A DNA stretch of 64,000 bases from Apteryx mantelli (lineage: Eukaryota > Chordata > Aves > Apterygiformes > Apterygidae), in the NCBI RefSeq assembly GCF_036417845.1, contig NC_089978.1, positions 127,502,183 to 127,566,182 on the forward strand, in the 5' to 3' direction. Position 1 is the first letter of the stretch. Each line of letters starts with the position of its first letter. Made by a program: the position numbers and the translations under genes. The notes beneath the pieces are model-generated. The model worked only from the letters and a program-made list of their open reading frames with translations. It ran no database searches and was not told the DNA's origin. Below, piece by piece: positions 50,137 to 63,912 of this stretch.

Positions 50137-52772
50137 CATTTTATATAAATACTATGATAAAATATGAACCTTGATCATAAAACATCCTAGCTAGAAGCAG
50201 ATGAAAGATAGTTTTCCCCTTCATACATACTAGATTTTGTCTCCTACTATGAAGAAATTGTTTGTAATCAAAGCAAGTGATTCAGAAATAGGACATTCAG
50301 TATTTTAAGTAGGGCTTGTTGTTCAGCATGTTCACTGTCAGTTGTTGCTGATATTCAGTGTTCAAAATATCATCTGTCTTTATAGCATACATGTATTTCA
50401 AGGACATTTTCTTCTTGACTCAGTAAGAGAATACTTAGCATCCCATTTGAAGGAACAGTACCTGCCATTACAAATTTAAAAGACTGCTGCCAGCAGGATT
50501 CAGCTGGAACTGGCCACTTTAAACAACATGCCCACCAAACACATTTGTTGTTTAGAACTCAAGCAAAGAGGCACAAAGACAGTCAAAGAATTCAGATGAA
50601 TATTTCTGGAATGTATTTTTTCTACTGTTTGACCATTTTGTCAACTAGTCTAAGTCAGACAGGTGGTGGGAAAAAAAAAATCATTTAGTGGGGGCAAGTA
50701 TTACCCCTGAGAGATGCAGACCTGTCAGGTAAGTTGAATGGGACAGTAGATTGCCATTCTGGGAGTGCCACTGAATATGGCTTATTCAATGTATACACCA
50801 CATTGCTGCTGTCATGCTGGAGTAGCTGCATTCCTGTCTAGCATCCTTTCCTATGTACCATCTGCATCCAGTGTCCTGCCTCAGTGGCATATGTGCCCCA
50901 CTGAATTGGTTAGAAGGAATAGTAATTATTCAGATCCTCTTAATTATTTATGTTCTTCTCCAGTGCCTAGGCTAGCTGCTCACTCATCTTGTGCTGCTCA
51001 CCCATCTTCAGCAATGAGATTCAGCGAGTTCTCCATACATATATTGTGTTACAATTAGAGCTTTAATTAAGAAGTCCTTTGAATATTTTCTCCATCCCCA
51101 CCATGGCAAATCAGGGACACATATCACCTGGTACAAATCAGATGCTAACACAAACACAGAATTTGAGGAAGGATAAGAGCCTGCCTTTTTAAAAGTGGAA
51201 TTATTGTTTTTCACTGCTCATTTGGTTTTCCTCATGTACAACCTCCCATTTACTGAGGTGTTCTGATGTGCCAGATGGCTTAAAACACTTTGGATTTGGA
51301 ATGTACCAATAACAGAGAGCTGAACTCATCATTCTGAGCTACACAGATCCCATGGAAAGGAAAACGGAAGCTAGACCATACATTAAATTGAAGGGAGAGA
51401 TGGAGGAATAATCTCTTTGCTGCTAAAGGAAGACTTGCCAGACACGTGCTACACATGTAGTAAAAGCCTGAAAGTTTATCTTACAATCTATTTGGTAGGA
51501 TTATTAAAAGATCGGACTCTGTGATACCATTTTTTATTCAGTTCCACTCATACATCTTAGGAATTAAGCATGATGAGTTAATAATAGAATGTCTCATAAA
51601 ATAGTAGAACATTCTTAAAAATATTGAAGTCCACAAATTCGGAAATAAACAAATAATCACCAGGGAGTTTAGCCAGAGTATGGGAAAAAGACGATACATA
51701 AAATCTGTTCTTCAGGCTTCCATAAGCAGTAGTGCCTCTTACAGCAATGCATACCTTTTCCTTTAATGCAATATGAGATTCCCTTCCATTTTACCTTTGT
51801 AGTTCAGAACCCCCAATGCCATCCACTGCAGACACATTTCAGGCTTTGTAATTTTTACTCATTTGTATTAAGTCCTCACACTTCAACAAAAATATGAAAA
51901 CCATCCTGATTGGGCCTAGTCTTCCACTCTGTCTTCAGACAAAACTCCTACTTATTTAAATATAGCAGCTTTGCTTAAGATGCACAGTCAGGTATGGACA
52001 CCTTACACAGTATCCACTGTGCTTTCCCACCTGAGGTTATTTTCAAGAATGTGATTTCAGTCCATACAGCAGTATTAGGAGGATGAAAAACAGAAACAGG
52101 GAATGATGCCCTTTTAAAAAAAGAGATATCATCATTATGAGTATGTTTTATTCCTCCTCACAGTATTTGTTGTTATTAAACTTGAATGAGAAAAGAAAAG
52201 GGACAGATGGCATCAAATCAAGGCATTTTAAAGAGTCTCTGTTGCAACATGGCTCTTTGTGTTTATTAAATTCATCCCTATCATCCAGAAAAACCTGGGA
52301 AACATCATGAAGATTACTTTGCTCATAGGTGTTGGCAAAAGAGACTCCACAGAGTAGTAACAGAAACTACTTTTGTTCTCAACCCTGAAAGGGACAAAGA
52401 TAGCAAGTAAGCATGATAGGTTAAGTTCACTATACTCTTTACCTTCTACGGTCATCTGCTGATGTGGCGCTGATTGTGGCTGGGAAGCTGATATGCCATT
52501 GGAATTAATAAAGCTGTTGGTCATTTTCAAAGCTATTGTTTTAACCTCTTCAAATACTATCGCCTTTGGGATACACTTAGATCGTATCTTCCAGGGGGAT
52601 TCCCACCCCTCCTGAAATATGAGGGGTAGATTTACTAAATCTAAACAGATTTACTAAATAAGAGGTAAAATTCTAGTGTAATCCCATGATTCCAGGAGAC
52701 AGGGCTCTAAGTAAAACCTTTGATACATCTCTGCTTTAATTCTGTGTAAGGGTACAGGGGAAAAAAGTGTAG
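50137..52772. other. Unique sequence without supported genes
   Basis: The open frame 50765-51058 starts at GTG and has no domain. The 13-mer agatttactaaat occurs twice at about 52627-52660. Nothing else recognised. Confidence 0.4.
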
Positions 52773-52847
52773 GCATATGCATGCATATATATATTTATAT
52801 GTATAATTATATGTGTATATATATGTAAATTCACACACACACATATG
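52773..52847. repeat. Compound TA / TG / CA microsatellite
   Basis: Imperfect tata, tatg and caca units over about 75 bp. A low-complexity minus-strand frame crosses it and is not a gene. Confidence 0.88.
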
Positions 52848-53195
52848 GCATAGAGAACAGGAAAGCTGGCAAATGTATACAGAAAAACCCAGAACTTTTT
52901 GAGGGGCCTAAGGATACAGAAAAAGCAGTTTTTAAGTACCAACATTTTTACAAGCAGAAAATAATTTCAGATAACTTTGAGGACTTTTTTTAAATTCTAA
53001 CAAATACATCTGGGTTTTCATTCCCTTCCATTCATACGCATTTAAGTCCCTAGTAACTAAAGAAATTGATTTTATAGGCACAGAGATATAGTATAAATCT
53101 CCCAGAATTAAAAAAAAATAAATAAAAATCCTCACTTTCCACAAAATGTGATAAGGCAGAAAATGTTACCAGCACAATTCTGCAAAACCATTAAA
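52848..53195. other. Unique sequence, nothing recognised
   Basis: No feature beyond A-rich runs near 53109-53128. Confidence 0.45.
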
Positions 53196-53218
53196 AATAT
53201 ATATATAAATATATATGC
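53196..53218. repeat. Short (TA)n microsatellite
   Basis: Imperfect ta-repeat of about 23 bp, interrupted by taaat. Confidence 0.85.
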
Positions 53219-55679
53219 ACTCATTATTACTTTTTCCCCAGAAGAATTACACTTTAATAACAAACACAAAACCTCTTCAAAAGCCTCAGCATTTCTTCTG
53301 GTTCAGCAACTCTTATTTCTATTCTCACTGTCTCCTTGAGAGTGTCAGGGAAAAAAAGGTATAAAGACATAGCAGGAATCAAAGGCACTTACCAGTTGGA
53401 AGAAAGAGATGTAGCAAGCTGCCATCTGTTCCAAAATAGCCCTTCTAGGGCTGTAGCTGCTCAGCTGCACCAATTATGAAGAGAGAGCTGCAAAAAAAGC
53501 ATGGTGGAGGAAACAAAATTCTTGCTGTAGTGTTGCCAACTTTTCAGTTACATGGTATTTTTCATTAAGATCAAGATGTACTCAAGAGACTGTATGACTT
53601 TCTTAGTTTTCATTTACCAATAGAAAAGTACATGTTTAAACATTTTCTGCAATGACAGATGTGTGTGAACTGCATCATAAAGCTTCAGAAACAAAAACAG
53701 ACAGACAAAAAGAACCCATATCTTTTAAATTAAAACATGTATTTGCATACAAATGCAGACACAAAGTTTCAAACAATCACACCACTGAATCATTTTTAAT
53801 GACTGGAAGATAGCAATGACCTACCAGAGAAAATCAGCTGTGGGACAGGTTAGTAGAAACCAGGTACACCTCATTACAAAGGCTTAGGTTTGCATGGAAG
53901 GAGTTAGCAAGTGTTTTATATCACCACAATATCATCTATAATGTGTAAGTTTCTTTCTGCATCCTTGTTTTCATAGACTTTTTTTTGTTTTTATTATCAC
54001 ATTCAGTCTCAAGAACAATTTCTGAGTGTTTTTCAAATGCTGTACAAGTTCCAAGGCATTAAATACCTTTTATGTTAGTTAGTGAGTAAACAAGCTTTTA
54101 TAAACTCTTGGAAAATAGCTGGAAATTATCTCTTAAGACTAAATTGAGTGAAGTTAGGCCTAATTCAATGCAGGAGTCAGGGCGCTGACACATAGACAAA
54201 TCACTGTCAGGTTAGCTTGGAAAGGGACATCCAGTGCTTTAGCTGCTCCATGGTATCCACCCATGCACAAACTCTATAGTAAACATAAAATGCTTTTTCG
54301 CTCAGTAAAACATAGAAAAATGACCTTTGATTTTATTTTTTGAAAGGCAGTAGTATGTAAATACATTTGCACAGGCATTGTGAATAGAAGTCTCAGTTTA
54401 TCTTACAAAAATTTGTTTCTCTGCTTATCAGAAAGTAAAATGAAACTTAGCTGGAACAGAGGTACTTTTGACTGAAACTGCAATCCTGAAACCACCACTC
54501 AGCTGCAACCTATGCCTGGAAGCACCTAAACTTCTTAGGTGTCTTCCTTTGAGAGCTCTTTTCTGTGGTGCAGCCGCTTGACTGCTAGAACAAGGAACAA
54601 AGTCAAACAAATTTATTAGCAGACTAGGGGTGCTTGAAGTTTTATTAACAAGAATGAAAATAAGAGCCTATGCCCAGAATTTAAATTCTCAAGAAAGGCT
54701 GTTCCAAGGTGCTGATTCCTACTTCCTTTGTAGGTCGATTTGAGAGAAGGTCCCTTTTAGCTGATACGAGTAAGACAACTTTGTGGGACAAAATCAAAAA
54801 AGAAATCAAAATATGTCCAAAAAGAGAAGCCAACTTTGAAATCTGAATGAAATAGAGATTAGTGCTACATTTTTCCATCCTTGCACTTCCTTGTTAAGAA
54901 TGTGCTTGAAGCCTGGAAGCTAGTCACACTCACATGAACTCTACTTTTCCTTTTTCACATTAAAACATCCTGACCCTTTTTGCTGGCTTCAGACATGAAA
55001 TCTGAAGTCAAGCTGTCCCTTCCTCCTGACATCATTCCTTCCATAATGACTCAACAGCAAAGTTTGTTGCTTAATTCTGTTCCATAAAATAGTTAATCCA
55101 GACCTGACCTTGCAAAAACTGACCCATGTAAATCCTGCTTCTGGCAGTGTTTGATTGGTGAAGAGCTGATCCCACCTACATATGGGTACTAATGATTTGC
55201 TTTGGGTTTCCATGGAATCACTACAAGTAGGGATTTTCTTTTTTCATTAGCCAGTCAAGGGAGAATAAGATGAATAAATCAAAGAAATAACTCTCACTCT
55301 GATCTCTGTGCCAACCTCATTCACACAAGCTGCTGTGGTCCTAACACAAGAAGTCAGCAGGCCTGGGACAGGGGGCATTGCCAGTTATTCCTCCTACTGA
55401 CATGAAACTTGACATTGTGGGACATCATTAGCACATGTGTTCTTATTAATGAACTCATTCCTGACAGATAAGTGTCACCTGCAATTTCCACTGAAGTCAG
55501 CCAGAATGAAAAATACCTGCAAACCAAACTAATCTTATTGATATGTAACATGTCCATAAAGTACTACTGTTCTTGTCATCATAACAAATCATGAGTATAC
55601 CCTAAATGTTCACCTTATTTGTATGCACCTGATAGAAACTCTGTAGCTTAGAGCTGCAACATCTAGTCCAAAACCCTAA
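53219..55679. other. Unique sequence without supported genes
   Basis: Open frames on the minus strand (54428-54610, 54989-55213, 55354-55557) have no recognisable domain. No named repeat. Confidence 0.4.
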
Positions 55680-55862
55680 GGTGTAAATACTGGGTGCCTA
55701 AACCAAGGAGCCTAAATCCATACTTAGGCAATATAGTGCTGAGCAGCAGCAATTTTTTCTCAAATCTCTAAGAAGATCCTGAGACTCAGAGCCTCTGAAA
55801 AGAAGGTTCCTTATTAGGTGCCAAGCTTTAGGCAATGACATTTTGAAAATGTTGGCCAAAGT
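55680..55862. repeat. Degenerate palindromic sauropsid repeat
   Basis: Left half: 'ctgggtgcctaaaccaagga' then 'gcctaaatccatacttaggc'. Right half: 'agcctctgaaaagaagg', then 'ttattaggtgccaagcttta' and 'cattttgaaaatgttggcc'. The halves are rough inverted copies around the centre, with 'ggtgcctaa' and 'ttaggtgcc' motifs facing each other. The wording matches the recalled repeat family with palindromic 'tgctgagcacc' arms that is also represented at 24141-24307. Family name not certain. Confidence 0.5.
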
Positions 55863-58800
55863 TCCTCAGTTAAGCTCAAGGGATTTTGTTAAAGGAGTTC
55901 ATAAACACGAAACAGACAAGTAATCATTGTGTGGGCTGAAGAACAGCACTGTTTGAGACACACACAAAAAGAACATTTTGCTTAAAAGGGTGCAACTAGC
56001 AATTTAACATTAGTTTGAGGTTGCTGAGAGGAGTTCAACCTGATGACTGATACACAAACAAATGCACCTGCAGCTGATGTGTCATGTTTCCTTGTGCTGT
56101 TTTTAAGCATCACCAGTTTTGTTCTTGCCACTCAATGGGTTAAATATCCGAAGTCCCTTATAACACAGCTCAGGGCTCACATAAACCATTGACATTTTTT
56201 TCCAACATGATAGGCAGCACTTTGAATAATGAAACAGTACATTTTTAGAAGAGCTAGAAAAACAAAAGACCCAGACACTCTAAGTGTGCCCTGTTTACTT
56301 GAGATTTGACCCTTTCTCTGTTTTAGCAAATGGTTCTCTCCTAAATTTTTTTAGGCATCAATCTGCCAAAAGCACAGATCTCATTTTACAAATCATAGCT
56401 TTCACCATTTTTTAAACTCAAAACTATATTTTTCTGTTGGCTAATCTCCATATTTTGTGACCATTTGCCACAATATTGATAATAAAATTGATTGAAGTTG
56501 TTAAACAGAATCATGTTTACAGGGTTACTTAAGAATCTTTTCTTTAGTTTGGTTTTACAGTAGACTTGACTTTACAGTGAGCTTTACTTGATTTGCATGT
56601 TCAAGTATCAGATTATAGGAAAGGCTGTGACAAGCCTGTAAAATGCCACAAAATTGCTTGAAAGGGGGCTTAAGTTTTCTCAGAAGGTTTTTCATGTAGA
56701 TCTGTAATATTGCAATACAGCATGAAGGTGTTTTCTGTTACGCTAAGCATTGCAGACCATGCCTACATCACTCTCAAATGAATTCACAAATGAAAAGAAT
56801 CTGCTTAGCACAATATAGTTCTTCAAATTGCATGTTCAAAAGCACTGTGGCTTTTATTCTTACAGATATTTTTATGAAAACAAATTTATTTTCAATTTAA
56901 TGTCTCAACTTGTAACTGATTTTTTCATTTGAACTTCAGTAGTCATTTATAAAAGTGATGTCCATTTTTCTTATTGCAATCAGTCATTGGCAGTTTGGGG
57001 GCACATATTTATTTAGCTTCTTCAAGGTCCACACATATCAGGTGACTGGAATACACATTTTCAAGAGACAATGATTTTTGATGTTTGTTTTTCCAAGAGC
57101 CCTACTGGAGGTTACTCAGTGAGGCCAACCCTTCAACAAGTGTTGACCACTGAAAATAAGATTGTTTTAAAGTATCTCAGATTGAGTTGTGGTCACTTTT
57201 CAAAACTAAATCGCCAGCATTTGTATCAGGTATAATTGTAGAGTTAGAGTTAAAGGCCAGTTGGGAGTATGAGACAAATGTTGACCACTTTTAAAAAACC
57301 TAACTGCAGTTTTCTGTTTGTGACAGCATCATTGGTTGCTCTGGATGTTTCAGCCCTACAGAACCACTAATAAAAGACTGAAATCTTAATCATGCAAAAT
57401 ACTCTTCTTCTCCTGCTTTGAACTGGAGGAAGTGGATACAAGAAATCTATAACATAAGAGCAAAATTATCTCTAAACTGAGTGTTTCCATCAGGCATCAG
57501 CAGATGGGTCTTTAAATGAAAGCCGAGTATTAAAATGGCACCTATTTTAAGTCATGCATTCCAAGAGAGAAAAAATGAGCCAGATAAGTTAGTCTGTGTT
57601 GACATGTAATGTACATCACTCCCATTAGAAGGGCAGATGAGGATGTGAATGACCCAAAAGATGCTCTGTGGCTCGACTGAATACCAGAGAACAGAAGCAT
57701 AAATGAATTCAAACATCAGTAATTCAATTGTAGTTGTTGCACCTCCGAATCAGTCTGTATGTAAACTTCCAGTAGACAGAAAACACCTGGAAAAGCTCTG
57801 CTAAGAGGACTTCGTTCTTTGATAGCTTTGGATGACAGCCTACATAAACAGAGAGGCAAGAAAGAGGGACACTGTTCTTTTTTAACTACATCATCCTTTT
57901 ATGATAACCTCCAAAAGCTCAAATTTACAATTACATAACCCTTTTTAGAAGCAGAGCCTAGAAATATAGGCTTGAATTCTTCAATATATGCTTGATATTT
58001 TCAGCATTCTTTGCTCCAACTCATACTTTTTTCTTTCAGTTTATACCTCATTTTTCCCCTGAAAGCTTTAAAATTAACATTTTTGCATGCACAAAAACTT
58101 TACTCCTCAGCTATTAATCTCATGTATGATATCACTTCCTTTTGTTTGTTTATAAGCATGAAGATTGTTCAGAAATGTCCTGGGTTTGTGTATTCTATGT
58201 GAATTTTAAAAATAATCTGATCTTTATTTAGACAAAATAATTAGAAAATCAACACTCTGTCAAACTGAGGAGACTGATTTCAGCAGTAATGAGAGTGATT
58301 AACTTCAGTTTGCTTAACAATGCTGTTTACATTCTTCCCACTTGCCCCTAAAGCTGATCATTTTAAAACTCAAGGGGTTTTTATTACACACATCTGCAAA
58401 ATCAATGTCAGTTCCAGATTCACATTTTGGTAGTGAACCAAGCTGGCCTCAGTTCACCCAACGAGAGGCCAGGTTTTTTATCAGACAAACAAATTGAGGT
58501 GACTTAATACTCATGAGGTTTAACTAACTGATATCAGGCATATTTACTTGCTTTCGCCATCCTGTTTTCACCTCTGATGAATCAAACATATTACTAGATA
58601 CTGTTGACAAATTGAAGATGATAGGAGAGATCAGGTGAGACAGACATTAATAATTCTACACCAACGGCACACTTCTAAACTCCCTAATATCTGATACCAC
58701 CAGCTCTTCAGATAGCCCTTATTTTTTTTGGACAGGATTGAGAAGGAGAACTAAGGTTTGAGAATTTTCATTTAAACTAAATTCATGGGAAACTGGACAT

Positions 58801-59269
58801 GGAGTAAATATGCACTTTCAACATTATATGTCCTAGGTAGCATGTATATCATTACTTAATGATACTGGTTATCACATTTATATAGATGTTGGTAAATGGA
58901 AGACTGATCAGCATATCAAAAAACAAGGCATTTACTTAAATTCTTTGAAAATGAAAAAGTTGAGGCCTTTTTTCATATATACTAAGCTGATACATATATG
59001 TAGTTGTTTACCCACACTTTACATTAAACATAAATTTTGATTCAGCTTTTTAGCTATTTGTACAGAATTAACAGTACCAAAAGAATAATTTATTGCTTAG
59101 TGTCTAGTCATGAGCTAAACCAAGTTACAGTATGAATTTACATGAACTGGACTTTTTCCACCAATTGAGTGGGAACAAGACTGGACTGCTAACATCTCTG
59201 AGCAAGGAGACACTTGCCTCCACACAAGGCGGAGCAATAACAAGTCATGAAACCTAAAGCACTGTCAGT
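55863..59269. other. Unique AT-rich sequence, nothing recognised
   Basis: No open frame above 63 codons and no named repeat. The 10-mer tgttgaccac occurs twice (about 57141 and 57279); this is likely chance. Confidence 0.45.
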
Positions 59270-59440
59270 GACTTACTGAGAACCTTCAGTCAAATGATTC
59301 TTTCTATTTTGCTTTGTTTTCCTAATTCTAAAATGGTATTAACAAAATGTTAGAAAGTCTTGTGGGTGTAAGCTAATGCTTGTAGAGCACTAAACTGCAT
59401 TAGTATGAAATTGGCTGTGATAAGCACTTTGTTTTGTTGA
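59270..59440 (+). mobile_element. MIR/CORE-SINE copy (sense)
   Basis: The best sense MIR in the window: 'accttcagtcaaatgattct' (59282-59301), 'ttttcctaattctaaaatgg' (59317-59336), 'tattaacaaaatgttagaaa', 'gtcttgtgggtgtaagctaa' and 'tgcttgtagagcactaaac' (59380-59398). These match, in order, the recalled MIR blocks for the CORE, the 'tctgtaaaatggg' segment, the 'ttgtgaggattaa' segment and the 'tgtaaagcactt' tail. Confidence 0.7.
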
Positions 59441-62400
59441 GAATACAGACATCATTTCATTTTCTCCTGCTGTGGTTTCTTAGTGTGCTCCCAAACTAAG
59501 CGATACCCACCTCCAACTGTTTTTAAACCCTGACACCGGGGAGAACAGCAGACATAGCTGCTAATACTATTTTCAGTGGCCTATTTCCACCTTTACATAG
59601 CTTTGTTTCAATACTACAATTCCACAGTCTTTCAGGCCAGATATTGTGCCTCTTGCTTGCACTGGGTTGTACTCATCACTCCTCAAGTTCTTTCATGAGA
59701 ATCACTGAGATTAACTGACAAGCGAAGGACTGCTTAGCCTGAGTAAAGGTGACAATGTCCATGCATAGTCGTAGGATGTAGAAATGCAAAACACCAAGCA
59801 GATCATCTAGGCCAATTAGGGATAATCTCCCTATGTCACTTCCTAATACTTTTTGCAGACTGTTCTTTTTACCCTCAGACATGAGACTTGCAATATTTTC
59901 CTTGAGAGGTTTGATTTAACACATCCTATCATCAGAAAAGAAAAAGCTTTCATAATATTCAACCTGTATAACTTTCTTCTATATTTCATTGGTCCTCGAA
60001 GTTTTGTCTTCCTGTCCCATCATTCTATCCCTTTCCTATCTTTTTCTCTTAAGTAGCTGCAGGTGTTCTTCACAGCATTCCTCTCTGCCATTGCTTCTTA
60101 GCCAACTATGTCCTTTAGCTTCTACCATAGTCTTTTGGCTTGGGAAGCGTCTTTCCTTGGTCTCCATAACTTCCTGTGGATCTGCCTTCACTTCCATCGC
60201 ATAGGCCACAGAGTCCTAAATACATTCTTACCTTTACTACACAAAGACCATATTGCCTTTTTCTTTGGCAATCTGACACCCTGTTGCAACATAACAAGAT
60301 GCTGGAGATAGATGGAAGAACAGACCACGTTAAGTTATGCTCCAGGACAGATATCTTGCATGCTGTGATGTGAAGTACACTGTGCATACACTTTGAATTT
60401 GCTGACCAAATTTCTTTAAAGTGTGTTGTAAAAATTCAATATCGTTGGTACCGAGAGCTAATGCCAAAGCACGTCAGTTCAAAGAAATATCTCAGAAGAT
60501 TAGCAGTAGATGCTAGCAACTCTAATCCAAATAATAATCATAGCATGGGAAACCAACAGATTTTTTCAATAGTTTCCTAAGAGATAGCTGGTTTGTCCCT
60601 CCTAAAAGCCCTGTTTACCAGAAGTTTTCAACATAGTAGGTTGCAGTTCATTGCAAGTCCCAATATTCACCAAAAAAATACAGTGTAAGTAATTCTGATA
60701 ACTCTCTGTGGTAAAGAGGGACTTACTTAAAATATTGTAGAATGCTTTTCCTGATATAACTTTTATGTGTTGAAAAAAGCCAGAAGACTATTTCAAACTG
60801 TATCACAAGCTTTTCTGCTGACAAAGCAACAGCTGCCTCAGAGTCACTGAACAATGAAGTCTGCTTTGAACAGCTAATGCAAGTTTATTTGCTCTGCAAC
60901 AGAGCAAACCTTCAGTTCTGACTCTTTGAAACATTCTTTCAAAGGTTTATCCTGGGTTTTGCACAACCTTTTCAGAATTAAGCACCCTACCAGACCACTG
61001 CCAACAAAGGTTGCTTAATTCCTCACTAAAGGGGGAGTCTTGTTATTTAAATAAAGTAGCTACTGTAGTAGATTTGCAGATATGTTAAGAGTATTACAGG
61101 ATCTAGAGGTAGATTTAGAAATAAAAGACTATAAAGCAGGACAAATTAAACAGTGTACTTATTGAAACATAAAAGATTATGACATCTGACATGATTGCAT
61201 CAGATAAGAGCAGGTGTAATGTGTTACCTATACATGCAATGTAATGCATGTTGGAAAGTGACACCTGCTTATAGTTACATCTTGCTTTAAAACACAGTCA
61301 CCTTTTCAAACCTGATTGTCTACTACACCCAGTTATATAAGGGGAAGCCAACAAAAGTCATGGGGCTCTTCTGTTCCTTTTTATGGACTGCAAAACACTG
61401 TCCTGTTTTTTCTAAACACCAGCAGATTACCCATCACCTTTTTTCATCAGCATCTGAAACTGGACCAGTGTATACACTGTGATGGGACAGCAGCTGCTGC
61501 ATTTCCTGAGGAATCACAGCTACAAAGCTTATAGGTCTGAAAAATTTGCCTTGCTACTCCATGCTGAAGTGCAGTTTCTAGGGATCTAATCCAGAGCAGG
61601 TATTGAGTAGTACTCACAAAACAGTAAAAAAAGTTAAGGAGCATGATCAGAATGACAACAGTCACTTTAGGAATGACGCCTCCAAATACAATATCTGAAA
61701 ACTATCACTGGAAATGCCCCAAACTGCAGTTGTATATAAAGACTGAGCAGCTGTTTTAAGTACCTCTGAAGCTCCCAGGCCTGCTTATTCCTATATTGTC
61801 CTAACTGTGTGAGGTCAACAGCAGCTGAAGCTCTACAGTAGGCACCTTGCTGAATCAAGCCCTAGATGAACGTCCAAGCTTTGGACAGAGAGTTAAGCAT
61901 CTAGATCCTTTGGGGTTTAGAGTGTCTCTCCTAAATGTTAACTCTTTATATAATCAGACAGAAAAAACAGCATTCTAAACATCACTTTTATCATATCTTC
62001 ACAGGATTTGAATGAGCCCTGTCATGGGATTTCTCCATGTGTAAGTGCACTGGTAACACAGTCAGAGAGCCACAGTTTTAAATACAACCTCTGCACCTTC
62101 AGCATAGTTCAGTGGGTGGTGCAAGCAGTTTCATTTATCTCACAAAATTGCACCAACCTGCAATGCAATTAAAGGGAGGTCGCTGTCAAGTGCCTTCATT
62201 GTAGAGACGGGATCACTTTTCAGCATTCATTGTGGGAGATTTTTTTTTTCAGAGTCAACTCACTTTCCATTCCTCATGTGAACACAAGCTAGTTTACATA
62301 TCTCTGCAATAGCTTTCACTTTTCTTTAGTCACCGTCTGGAAGTGTCTTGAAAGTGCTGCGGTACTGCCTAGTCACTGTAAGCTCTTCTAAAACCAGGAT

Positions 62401-63854
62401 TTTGGTAGAAGTTAAGCACAGCAGATGCTCTAGTTTCTCCAGAATCTCTCCATCTTCAACCAGAGGGAAAGAGAGAGCCTAGAAGGCATGGTCATGCACA
62501 GAGGATATTGAGAGTTTTAACTGAGTCCTAAAGCACTAGGAGGGGGAGATCCTCACTGCTGACCCTTCTGCAGAAAGGGAATTACGTGACTCTCCCACCT
62601 AAACCTTTCAGGCTTGTATTCTCAAGTGTAGACAGTTATGTTTTGCCAAGGTGCAAGTTATACCACACCAAAGCAACCAGTCTTGTGCAGGGAGCGTAGG
62701 TAGACACTGCTCAGTAACGCTGTCTTGCTGGTTTCTTGTCCATGGGCCACAGTATGTTAGAGTGGATTTGTCACCTATTGCTGCAAGTTAACGGTCTGAA
62801 ATAAAGTGTGAGGCTCTTGTCCAGACTTTGCATAAAAGCCTCAGTGTGTCTGTATGTTGAGCTAGTGATATGTAAACTGGAAGCACACAACGAGTCTGAA
62901 TTTTTGCAGCTTGTGAAAGTTCATCTGTCAGACCAGCCTCTTGAACAAGCACCCTGGGAGTTTACTGGAAAAAATTACTTCAACAGAAACATTCTCTCAG
63001 CATACTGAAAAACCTACATGCAAATTTACTCCCTTCAGAGAATAATCAGGGGTATTCTAGCAGACTCAGCTGCAGAAATTTTATTGGCAGCTTATTAAAA
63101 GTTTCAACTTTTTTGATATAATTTCAAGAAAAAAAATGTAGTTACTTACAGGAGACTGATAATACTAAAACACAGAGGAGGCAAGAGACACTGGGCTAAA
63201 TAAATAAAAAAAAGAAGAAATCTTTCTCCTCAGAGCTTGTTTTAGACAAACTATTTCTGATCTCAATCAAAGCCCATGGATTTGCACCAATTTAAAGAAG
63301 AGTGGGCATGGTTTATTTACTGAGTAGAGTGAACGCACAGGAATTCTTTCTGCTCCAGGTTCTTGGACAGTGTTTTGGCACTAGGAGTTACAAACTTTCT
63401 AAGCATTCAAAAGGACTTTTCACCAACCATCAGTGCCACTGAATAGTCTGTATTATAACTTGTGTGTAGGATAACATTAAACTCTGACATCAAGAAATTT
63501 TTAACCCAAGCTATGATCCATCTGATTTTTCTACCAGGTATTAATTGTAGCCCGTTGTGCTATAATGATCTTCTCTGAGGGAGAGAAGGCAAGTGGTATT
63601 TTTCTGGAGTAAACACTGATTCATTTTTCTCCCATTTCCTCATCCAAATAGTGCTTGTCCAGTACTGAACCCAATTTGTATTGTGTTCTCACTCTATGAG
63701 ACAACATGATAGGGAAGCAAGGGGTTTATCTGCATTTTCCTTTGGTATCTCAGCATCCCCATTATTTGATGTTATGGAGCTCTGCTTGTGAATAAAAGTC
63801 TCATAAACTACCCATAACCTTGTAGATACACATAAAAATCATTAATCATTCTAG
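59441..63854. other. Unique sequence without supported genes
   Basis: Overlapping sense and antisense open frames at 59989-60387 and 61316-61858 show no domain. A short inverted repeat acatgca/tgcatgt brackets 61232-61251. No RNA gene or named repeat recognised. Confidence 0.4.
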
Positions 63855-63912
63855 GAGAAATTCTGGCCTGTCTGAAGTCAATGGTAAACAAGGACTGGAT
63901 TTTACCTCTCCT
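63855..63912. repeat. Fragment of the dispersed palindromic sauropsid repeat
   Basis: 'gaaattctggcctgtctgaa', then 'gtcaatggtaaacaaggact', then 'ggattttacctc' resembles the recalled 'gaaatcctggcc..ctgaagtcaatggcaaaactcc..ccaggatttcacc' palindromic motif. Its left and right ends (aaattctgg / ggattttac) are roughly inverted. Confidence 0.4.
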
